Origin: Trebonia sp. | Lineage (GTDB): Bacteria > Actinomycetota > Actinomycetes > Streptosporangiales > Streptosporangiaceae | Assembly (NCBI GenBank): GCA_030043595.1 | Contig: JASHXJ010000367.1 | Span: 1-8,386 of the forward strand | Direction: 5' to 3' | DNA: 8,386 nt | Shown: positions 1-5,675 of the stretch, in pieces | How the letters are laid out: each line of letters starts with the position of its first letter | Numbering within the stretch: the stretch's first letter is position 1 | Notes under the pieces: model-generated | Database searches by the model: none | Told to the model about the DNA's origin: nothing | The model's input: the letters and a program-made list of their open reading frames with translations, nothing else | Translations under genes and position numbers: made by a program

Positions 1-514
1 CGGACGCCACCACGACCGTCACAGACCCGGCAACGATCGTGCTCGCGCCGCCGCCGCCACCGCCTACGTACCCGTAGCTCCCGCTGCCGTGCCCGCCCGG
101 GGCGCCCGGGCCGGTCGGACCCCAGCCGCCGGCGCCGCCGGCACCCGTTCCGGTGCCCTCCGCGCCGCCCCCGGCGACATTAAGCTGCAGTACCTCGCCG
201 CCGGACACCGGGAGCAGCCCGCTGACCTGGGCGCCGTCACCGCCCACGTAGACGCAGCAGGTTCCGGCCGTGGCCGCGCCGCCGTGCCCGCCGATCACCC
301 GCACGTTTGCGTAGGTCGCCCCGGCTGGCACCGTGACCGACTGCGGGTACGGTCCCACATACCCGAATTCCTCCGTGCCCAGCGGCCGGAGCCGAGCGGG
401 CACCGCGGCCGACGCGGGCACTGAGGCACCCAGCGCCGCGAGCGCCGAGCCTGCCGCCAGCGCCAGCACCGCCCGGCGAGCCGTCTTAGATCGCGAGAAA
501 TGTGAGAACCGCAC
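1..514 (-). CDS. Secreted glycine-rich protein, 3' end cut by the window edge
   Basis: The minus strand is open from a GTG at 514 to the left edge, giving 171 visible codons. The start is preceded by GGGGGG with a 6-base spacer. The first 40 or so residues look like a Sec signal peptide: basic start (RFSHFSRSKTARR), hydrophobic core (AVLALAAGSALAALGA), then an Ala-X-Ala-type site (PASAAVPA). The mature part opens with a short beta-like region (YPQSVTVPAGATYANVRVIG) containing a Cys-Cys pair (GTCCVYVGG). It then becomes strongly glycine-rich (GAGGAGGWGPTGPG, GGGGGGASTIVAG, TVVVAS), resembling bacterial glycine-rich repeat domains of secreted actinobacterial proteins. It is probably an extracellular structural or surface protein; no enzymatic motif is visible. 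An in-frame GTG at 559 is a possible alternative start, but its purine-rich stretch sits too close to it. The gene is divergent from the aldehyde dehydrogenase. Gene confidence is high, function low. Confidence 0.8.
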   Translation of the reverse strand, partial: MRFSHFSRSKTARRAVLALAAGSALAALGASVPASAAVPARLRPLGTEEFGYVGPYPQSVTVPAGATYANVRVIGGHGGAATAGTCCVYVGGDGAQVSGLLPVSGGEVLQLNVAGGGAEGTGTGAGGAGGWGPTGPGAPGGHGSGSYGYVGGGGGGASTIVAGSVTVVVAS

Positions 515-684
515 CGCATACCCCCCAGGCTCGTACGTCCGTCCCAGCGATGTGATCACTCCTCTTGAGTAACGAAGACATTACCTTAGGTGATATCGCG
601 GGATGAGACTGGCCCCGGCCTTGTCGCCGGCCACCGACACGATGCGGCCTGCGCTGGCGGAGGCGCGGTCCGCATCCTAGGGTG

Positions 685-703
685 GTAGTCACACTGTGAC
701 TAC
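685..703. promoter_or_regulatory. Perfect 19-base operator-like dyad upstream of the aldehyde dehydrogenase gene
   Basis: GTAGTCACA-C-TGTGACTAC is a perfect inverted repeat with 9-base arms and one central base. It ends 72 bases before the ATG at 776. A second site with identical outer arms and spacing lies before dipZ. A TAGGGT hexamer at 678-683 could act as a -10 element, which would place the dyad over the transcript start, as expected for a repressor site; no convincing -35 was found. The length fits a dimeric helix-turn-helix regulator (TetR, GntR, MarR or MerR type), but I cannot assign the family, and no candidate regulator gene lies next to it. Confidence 0.7.
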
Positions 704-762
704 TGCCCCGTTCACGGTAACCCGTCGCCCTCGCTGTTGCGGGCCATGGCCAAGCAGGCGGC

Positions 763-770
763 AAGGAGGA
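763..770 (+). promoter_or_regulatory. Strong ribosome binding site fixing the aldehyde dehydrogenase start
   Basis: AAGGAGGA lies 5 bases before the ATG at 776. The same frame also has an upstream TTG at 737 that would add 13 residues, but that codon has no such site and the added residues (RAMAKQAARRKF) are not typical of the family's N-terminus. The ATG at 776 is therefore chosen. Confidence 0.85.
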
Positions 771-775
771 AGTTC

Positions 776-2239
776 ATGAGCCAGTACACGATGACCATCG
801 ACGGGCAGCCGGTATCCAGTCCGGGGACGCTGAAGGTGGTCAACCCGGCCACTGGCGACGTGTTCGCCGAGGTCCCCGACTGCACGCGCGAGCAGCTGGA
901 CATGTCCATGCAGAGCGCGCAGCGGGCTTTCCATGGATGGAAGGACGACTACGGAAAGCGGCGGGCTGTCATGTACGCCTGCGCCGACGCCCTGGAAGGG
1001 AACGCCGAGGAGCTTGGCCGCCTGGCCACCATGGAGCAGGGCATGCCGCTGGCGGCGGGTATCGGCGGCGTGGTCAGAGCGGCCCGGGACTTCCGCTACT
1101 ACGCGGACCTCGTAATTCCCCGGGTCACCGTGCAGGACGACGACGACGCCCTGGTGGAGATCGTCCGTCGCCCGATCGGGGTCCTCGCCGCCATCAAGCC
1201 GTGGAACGTGCCGATCGGCATGGCGGTCAATACCATCGCCCCGGCCTTCCGGGCCGGCTGCACCGTGGTGCTCAAGCCGTCGCCGTTTACCCCTGTGGTG
1301 ACTTTGCGGATGGGTGAGATCCTGCGCGAACTGGTCCCCGCCGGGGTGCTCAACGTCGTCTCTGGCGGCAACGAGCTCGGCCAGTGGATGACCGAGCACC
1401 CGATCCCTCGGGGCATTTCCTTCACCGGGTCGATCGCCACCGGCAAGAAGGTGAACGTGTCGGCCGCGGCCGACCTCAAGCGGGTCCTGCTGGAGCTGGG
1501 CGGCAACGACGCAGCCATCGTGCTCGATGATGCCGACCCGGCCGATGTGGCCGACAAGCTGTTCTGGCCGGCCTTCCGCAACTCGGGGCAGATCTGCATG
1601 GCCGTCAAGCGGGTCTACGTGCCTGAGCAGATGGAGCGGCAGGTGGTGCAGGCCCTGGCTGCCAAGGCCCGCTCGGTCAAGGTCGGCAACGGCCTCGAAC
1701 CGGGCGTCGAACTCGGCCCGATCAACAACAAGCCCCAGTTCGAGCGGGTCAAAGGCCTTGTCGCCGAGGCGATCGAGCAGGGCGCGGTGGCGGTCGCGGG
1801 CGGGCACCCGATCGAGGGCGACGGCTACTTCTTCGAGCCCACGATCCTCACCGGCGTGGCGGAGGGCACCCGCATCGTCGACGAGGAGCAGTTCGGGCCG
1901 GCCCTGCCGATCCTCACCTATCGCACGATCCCCGAGGCCATCGACCGGGCGAACGCCACCAACTACGGGCTCGGCGCCTCGGTGTGGTCGTCAGACCCGC
2001 TCCGGGCGGCCGAAGTCGCCGAGCGGCTCGAGGCCGGCACGGTGTGGATCAACACCCACATGCAGCTCACTCATGACGCCCCCTTCACCGGCATGAAATG
2101 GAGCGGGCTCGGCTCGGAGATGGGCCTGTGGAGCATCTACGCCTACACCGACCCCCAGACCGTCTACCGGACCCGGGCACAGGCGATCAAGAAGAATCCG
2201 GGCGAGGCCCCCGGCGCCTCGCAGCGGTCCCGGTTTTAG
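776..2239 (+). CDS. NAD(P)-dependent aldehyde dehydrogenase (ALDH superfamily)
   Basis: The 487-residue product has the usual length and motifs of a soluble cytoplasmic aldehyde dehydrogenase, which oxidises an aldehyde to a carboxylate with NAD(P)+. Visible motifs are PWNVPIG with the oxyanion-hole Asn144, VLKPSPFTP with cofactor-binding Lys167, FTGSIATGKKV (Rossmann-fold nucleotide contact), LELGGND with general base Glu240, NSGQICMAVKR with nucleophile Cys274, and EEQFGPALPI with cofactor-ribose Glu371 and Phe373. All key residues are intact, so the enzyme should be active. The opening (MTIDGQPVSSPGTLKVVNPATG) is standard for the family. The substrate cannot be read from sequence; the closest general resemblance is to broad-range, betaine- or medium-chain-aldehyde-type enzymes. 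It appears to be transcribed alone from a promoter carrying the 685-703 dyad. A matching dyad follows it before dipZ, suggesting co-regulation with dipZ. Confidence 0.95.
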   Translation: MSQYTMTIDGQPVSSPGTLKVVNPATGDVFAEVPDCTREQLDMSMQSAQRAFHGWKDDYGKRRAVMYACADALEGNAEELGRLATMEQGMPLAAGIGGVVRAARDFRYYADLVIPRVTVQDDDDALVEIVRRPIGVLAAIKPWNVPIGMAVNTIAPAFRAGCTVVLKPSPFTPVVTLRMGEILRELVPAGVLNVVSGGNELGQWMTEHPIPRGISFTGSIATGKKVNVSAAADLKRVLLELGGNDAAIVLDDADPADVADKLFWPAFRNSGQICMAVKRVYVPEQMERQVVQALAAKARSVKVGNGLEPGVELGPINNKPQFERVKGLVAEAIEQGAVAVAGGHPIEGDGYFFEPTILTGVAEGTRIVDEEQFGPALPILTYRTIPEAIDRANATNYGLGASVWSSDPLRAAEVAERLEAGTVWINTHMQLTHDAPFTGMKWSGLGSEMGLWSIYAYTDPQTVYRTRAQAIKKNPGEAPGASQRSRF

Positions 2240-2251
2240 AGTTTCGGAGCA

Positions 2252-2270
2252 GTAGTCCCGGTGAGACTAC
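2252..2270. promoter_or_regulatory. Second copy of the 19-base dyad, upstream of dipZ
   Basis: GTAGTC-CCGGTGA-GACTAC has the same 6-base arms and 7-base spacing as the dyad at 685-703 and matches it at 15 of 19 positions; the differences are confined to the central seven bases. It lies 12 bases after the aldehyde dehydrogenase stop and 106 bases before the dipZ start. Conservation of both arms and spacing favours a protein-binding site. A weak 6-bp hairpin ending the upstream transcript is the alternative, but it has no T-run. The remainder of the 2240-2376 gap shows no gene. Confidence 0.6.
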
Positions 2271-2376
2271 CTGGCCTTGCCGGCACACCCCCCATGCACG
2301 CCCGCAGGGCCGTAGGTAATGCGAGGCGTACCACCCCGAACGATCCTGGGCCTGGCCGTCAGCAGGAGGTTGTGTC

Positions 2377-4056
2377 GTGACGCTGGTGCTGATCGGCCTG
2401 GTCGGCGGGATCATCACGGGCGTGTCCCCGTGTGTCCTGCCCGTGCTTCCCGTCGTCTTCCTTGGCGGCGGCAGCGCCGGGCCAGACACAGAGTCGGCGC
2501 GGCGGCGTCCCTATCTCGTCGTCCTTGGCCTGGCGCTGAGCTTCGCGGTGTTCACCCTCTTCGGCAGCCTCATCCTGGCCAGCCTGCATCTGCCCCAGGA
2601 TGCCATCCGCTGGCTAGGCCTGGCCCTGCTGGTACTGGTCGGGCTCGCGCTGCTGGTGCCCCCGCTCGGGCACCTGATCGAGCGCCCTTTCTACCGGTTC
2701 CCCCAGCGTGCCCTCGGCACCGGCCGCGGCGGCTTCCTCCTCGGGATCGCGCTGGGCGCGGTCTTCGTGCCGTGCGCGGGACCGGTCCTGGCGGCCATCA
2801 TCGTGGCGGGTGCGACCGGTCACATCGGCCTGCGCACGATCGGCCTCACCGCGGGCTTCGCCGTCGGCACCGCGATCCCGCTGCTCGCGTTCGCCCTGGC
2901 GGGCCGCGGCATGACCAAGAGACTGCAAGCCTTCCGGCGTCATCAGGGTGCCTTCCGCGCGGTCAGCGGCATCGTGGTCATCGCCCTGGCCGTCGCGCTG
3001 ACGTTCAACCTTTCCGATCTCATCCAGCGTGACATCCCGAACTACACCGGAGCCATCGGCAACTCCCTGGAGAAGGGCGCCGCAGCCGCACCCAAGGACT
3101 CCAGCGTGTCCCTGCAGGCCTGCCAGGAGGCGGCCTACTACGGCGGCTCCGGTCTTGAGGAGTGCGGCTCCGCGCCCGCGTTCAGCGGCATCCAGCAGTG
3201 GCTGAACACCCCCGGCGGCAAGCCGGTGACCCTGGCCTCGCTCAGGGGCACGGTGATCATCGTCGACTTCTGGGCCTACTCCTGCATCAACTGCCAGCGC
3301 GAGCTGCCGCACGTCGAGGCCTGGTACAAGGACTACGCCTCCGACGGGCTCGAGGTCGTCGGCGTGCACACTCCCGAGTACGCCTTCGAGCACGTGCCGT
3401 CCAACGTCGAAGTCGGCGCGCGCCGACTCGGCCTCACCTTCCCGATCGCGCTCGACAACTCCTACGACACCTGGAACGCCTACGACAACCAGTCCTGGCC
3501 GGCGACGTACCTCATCGACGCTCGCGGCCAGATCCGGCACGTCACGATCGGGGAAGGCGACTATACCCAGGAAGAGCAGCTCATCCGCCAGCTGCTGGTC
3601 GCGGCCCGCCCCGGGCTCAAGCTGCCGCCGCCGACCAGTGTTCCCGACCGCACCCCTGAGGACCCCGCGCAGACACCCGAGACGTACCTTGGCGCCGAGC
3701 GTGAACAGGGATACGCCGGCAGGACCGCCTACACGATTGGCCAGCATCAGTTCAAGCCGCTCGGCACGGTCCCCTTGGACTTCTACGACCTCTCCGGCAC
3801 CTGGACGATCGGCCAGCAGTCGATCATCGCTGGCAAGGACGCCGCGATCACGCTCGCCTACCACGCCAGCTACGTCTACCTCGATGTCGGAGGCACCGGC
3901 ACTCTCACGGTCTCCGCCGACGGCACCGGGAAGGTCATCCGCGTCTCCGGTGCCCCCGACATCTACACCATCGCTGCTCAAGCGGCCATCCAGAACGGCA
4001 CCGTGACGGTGAGGCTCTCACCGGGCCTGGCGGCCTACTCGTTCACCTTCGGCTGA
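2377..4056 (+). CDS. dipZ: DipZ: CcdA/DsbD-like membrane domain fused to an extracytoplasmic thioredoxin
   Basis: This 559-residue membrane protein should move reducing equivalents from the cytoplasm to extracytoplasmic thiol proteins. It starts at GTG 2377, with AGGAGGT 6 bases upstream. Residues 1-212 hold about six hydrophobic segments (near 3-30, 46-70, 77-95, 113-145, 149-172, 190-212) of the CcdA/DsbD type, with the paired membrane cysteines Cys19 (GVSPCVLPV) and Cys133 (FVPCAGPV). Residues about 270-405 form a thioredoxin/TlpA-like domain with active site Cys303-Ile-Asn-Cys306 and a WPATYLID cis-proline region. Residues about 433-559 (from PETYLGAEREQGY) match the C-terminal beta domain typical of DipZ. 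It is shorter than mycobacterial DipZ (near 700 residues). Two extra cysteines, 249 and 263, precede the thioredoxin domain. A dyad shared with the upstream aldehyde dehydrogenase lies in its promoter region. Confidence 0.93.
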   Translation: MTLVLIGLVGGIITGVSPCVLPVLPVVFLGGGSAGPDTESARRRPYLVVLGLALSFAVFTLFGSLILASLHLPQDAIRWLGLALLVLVGLALLVPPLGHLIERPFYRFPQRALGTGRGGFLLGIALGAVFVPCAGPVLAAIIVAGATGHIGLRTIGLTAGFAVGTAIPLLAFALAGRGMTKRLQAFRRHQGAFRAVSGIVVIALAVALTFNLSDLIQRDIPNYTGAIGNSLEKGAAAAPKDSSVSLQACQEAAYYGGSGLEECGSAPAFSGIQQWLNTPGGKPVTLASLRGTVIIVDFWAYSCINCQRELPHVEAWYKDYASDGLEVVGVHTPEYAFEHVPSNVEVGARRLGLTFPIALDNSYDTWNAYDNQSWPATYLIDARGQIRHVTIGEGDYTQEEQLIRQLLVAARPGLKLPPPTSVPDRTPEDPAQTPETYLGAEREQGYAGRTAYTIGQHQFKPLGTVPLDFYDLSGTWTIGQQSIIAGKDAAITLAYHASYVYLDVGGTGTLTVSADGTGKVIRVSGAPDIYTIAAQAAIQNGTVTVRLSPGLAAYSFTFG

Positions 4057-4262
4057 CACGCCGCGCTGAGGACGGCGCGCAGGGTGGCGGCGAAGGCGAT
4101 CGTAGGTCGCGACCGTGCGGTCGGTGAAATGCCCGGCCAGGGTGGCGAATCCGGCGGCGCCCATCGGCGACCCGATGATCAGCAGGACCGGATGGCCGGC
4201 TGAGCGCGCGCTGCGGACGTCGAATGCAGCACGGCGCCGGGCGCGTGCAGGGTGCCAGGCTA
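4035..4262 (-). pseudogene. Relic of an alpha/beta-hydrolase gene with lost start, frameshift and large internal deletion
   Basis: Three minus-strand pieces in different frames together resemble the two ends of an alpha/beta hydrolase. Piece one (4259-4224) reads PGTLHAPGAVLH, like the family's N-terminus, but a TAG stands where a start codon would be expected (4262-4260). Piece two (4224-4099, shifted frame) reads FDVRSARSAGHPVLLIIG, then SPMGAAGFATLAGHF and TDRTVATYD, the classic first strands and oxyanion region. The Pro-Arg-Gly continuation expected after TYD is absent. Piece three (4100-4035, shifted again) reads IAFAATLRAVLSAACQ, like a hydrolase C-terminus, and stops inside the 3' end of dipZ. 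The nucleophile elbow (Gly-X-Ser-X-Gly), the acid and the histidine are missing, so it cannot be active. A complete gene would be about 600 bases longer. It occupies most of the 237-base gap between dipZ and the pirin gene. Confidence 0.55.
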
Positions 4263-4293
4263 CGCTCGGGGTCAAGCCCGCTAAGGGGGTACC

Positions 4294-5277
4294 GTGAGCA
4301 ATCTCGAGGCCGCGCCGCATGAGCTGGCCGTTGCCGCCGAGCCCGTGGTGGGCATCCAGGTGCTCGATCCGCGGGAGGTGCCGCTCGGCGGGCCCCGGGC
4401 GATGACGGTGCGGCGCACGCTCCCGCAGCGGGCACGCTCGCTGATCGGGGCGTGGTGCTTCGCCGACCACTACGGTCCTGACGACGTGTCGGCAACCGGG
4501 GGCATGCGAGTCGCCGGCCACCCGCACACGCAATTGCAGACGGTGTCCTGGCTATTCCGCGGCGAGATCGAGCACCGCGACACTTCCGGCGCCCATGCCC
4601 TGGTCCGGCCGGGCGAGCTGAACCTGATGACCGCCGGCGCCGGCATCGCGCATTCGGAGTACTCGACGCCGGCGACCACGGTCCTGCATGGCGTCCAGCT
4701 GTGGGTCGCGCTGCCACAGGCGCACCGGTTCGCCGCGCCAGCGTTCGAGCACTATGCGCCGCCGCCGCTCGACTGGGGCGGCGCGCGCGTCGTGGTCTTC
4801 CTCGGGACCCTCGCGGGCCGTACGTCGCCGGTGCGCACGTTCAGCCCGCTGCTCGGAGCGGAGATCGTCCTCGGCGCCGGGCAGACGGTGGCGTTCGACG
4901 TCGACCCGGCGTTCGAGCACGGGGTGCTCGTTGACGCGGGCCAGGTCAGCCTCGGCGATGCGGCGGCGCGGCCCGGGCCGGGGCAGCTAGCCTGCCAGCC
5001 CGCCGGCGCGGACACGCTCACCCTGCGCGCAGCGGGCGGACAGCAGGCCCGCGTCCTGCTGCTTGGCGGGGAGCCGCTGGGCGAGCAGATCATCATGTGG
5101 TGGAACTTCGTCGGCCGCAGCCACGAAGAGATCGCCGCCTACCGCGCTCAATGGCAAGCCGAGCGAGCCGGGAGCGTGCTCGCGGCGACCCGGCGCTACG
5201 GGACATTCCCTGCCGAGTGGGACCACACGCTGCCCGCCCCAGAGCTGCCCGCCGTCCGCCTGCGACCGCGGGGTTAG
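4294..5277 (+). CDS. Pirin-family bicupin protein
   Basis: The 327-residue product is a normal-length pirin, a cytoplasmic double cupin. Family members bind an iron-type metal; some oxidise quercetin and others act as redox-responsive protein partners, so the specific role here is open. The N-terminal cupin carries the metal ligands His76 and His78 (GHPHTQLQTVSW), His120 and Glu122 (GIAHSEYS), with the typical RGEIEHRDTSG turn between them. The C-terminal cupin begins near residue 160 and includes the ending typical of pirins (GGEPLGEQIIMWWNFVGRS followed by EEIAAYRAQWQ). It starts at GTG 4294, with AAGGGGG a few bases upstream. It is probably monocistronic: the upstream neighbour is a relic on the other strand, and the downstream gene converges, overlapping its stop by 4 bases. 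Confidence 0.93.
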   Translation: MSNLEAAPHELAVAAEPVVGIQVLDPREVPLGGPRAMTVRRTLPQRARSLIGAWCFADHYGPDDVSATGGMRVAGHPHTQLQTVSWLFRGEIEHRDTSGAHALVRPGELNLMTAGAGIAHSEYSTPATTVLHGVQLWVALPQAHRFAAPAFEHYAPPPLDWGGARVVVFLGTLAGRTSPVRTFSPLLGAEIVLGAGQTVAFDVDPAFEHGVLVDAGQVSLGDAAARPGPGQLACQPAGADTLTLRAAGGQQARVLLLGGEPLGEQIIMWWNFVGRSHEEIAAYRAQWQAERAGSVLAATRRYGTFPAEWDHTLPAPELPAVRLRPRG

Positions 5278-5630
5278 GCTGTCGAGCCGACCCCGGTGAC
5301 GGAGCATACGACGATCCGGTCCACGCGGTGCACGTCATCGATCACCGCGACGCTCACCGCCCCGTCTTCGAGCTCGCGGACCGCGCTCTCGGCACGGGCG
5401 TCCAGTTCGCCAAGCGGGAGGTCCTGCAGCAGATGGATGTGCGCGGTGACGCTCATGCACGCGGCGCGCGCGTCTGGCTGCGGCCCGGCGATCCGCACCC
5501 AGGAGCAGCCGTCAAAGGCCATCGGGGTGAACACAACCCACTCCTGCGGCCGCCGGATGCCGCCTTCGGCGGTCCCGTGCTCTCGCGGCCGTATCGTGCC
5601 TCCTTGTGCTCCTGGCCGGATCTGTCGCAT
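5274..5630 (-). CDS. Small protein of unknown function, divergent from the MocR gene
   Basis: I do not recognise this family. The frame encodes up to 118 residues, with a convincing coding signature from about residue 14 onward: nearly every third position is G or C, and the residue mix looks globular (EWVVFTPMAFDG, CSWVRIAGPQ, CMSVTAHIHLLQDLPLGELD, SVAVIDDVHRVDRIVVCSV). There is no signal peptide or membrane segment; it is acidic toward the C-terminus with three scattered cysteines. Its TAA overlaps the pirin TAG by 4 bases in convergent orientation. The start is uncertain. The only ATG (5630) has a weak binding site and is followed by codons poor in G/C at third positions. A strong AAGGAGG lies inside the frame, 4 bases before an in-frame ATA at 5594. 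GTG 5534 has AGGAG 6 bases upstream and would give 86 residues. As the gene divergent from a MocR regulator, it may be that regulator's target. Confidence 0.55.
   Translation of the reverse strand: MRQIRPGAQGGTIRPREHGTAEGGIRRPQEWVVFTPMAFDGCSWVRIAGPQPDARAACMSVTAHIHLLQDLPLGELDARAESAVRELEDGAVSVAVIDDVHRVDRIVVCSVTGVGSTA
5599..5605 (-). promoter_or_regulatory. Strong ribosome binding site followed by an in-frame ATA
   Basis: Read on the minus strand this is AAGGAGG, then CACG and ATA (5594-5592), in frame with the small gene ending at 5274. Codon composition turns strongly coding just after this point, so the site may mark the true or ancestral start, with ATA either a rare start or a decayed ATG or GTG. 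Confidence 0.4.
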
Positions 5631-5648
5631 ATACCTAGGCTACGGAAA

Positions 5649-5675
5649 ATGGCCTGGATAGGAAGATCCAATTGA
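5649..5675 (+). CDS. Possible 8-codon upstream mini-ORF overlapping the MocR start
   Basis: ATG at 5649 opens an eight-residue frame (MAWIGRSN) whose TGA at 5673-5675 overlaps the MocR TTG start at 5672-5674 as TTGA. Such overlap allows a terminating ribosome to restart on the weak TTG codon. The ATG itself has only a weak binding site (CGGAAA), and the frame may be chance. Confidence 0.2.
   Translation: MAWIGRSN

Noticed and set aside
89..424. Plus-strand frame opposite the glycine-rich protein
   Set aside because: The minus-strand frame has a signal peptide and glycine-rich domain; the plus frame is Ala/Arg/Gly-rich noise.
552..591. GTGATCAC palindrome and ACCTTAGGT short dyad as regulatory or iron-box sites
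   Set aside because: Both are short; the second matches only part of a DtxR/IdeR box, and neither recurs in the window.
689..1807. 372-codon open frame on the minus strand across the aldehyde dehydrogenase
   Set aside because: It is the antisense shadow of a clear family member; the translation is rich in Arg, His and Gly with no recognisable domain.
2614..3981. 455-codon minus-strand frame opposite dipZ
   Set aside because: Antisense shadow of dipZ, whose domains are unambiguous; long antisense frames are expected at this G+C content.
4059..4077. CGCCG/CGGCG hairpin after dipZ as a terminator
   Set aside because: Only five base pairs with a 9-base loop and no T-rich tail; not distinguishable from chance in GC-rich DNA.
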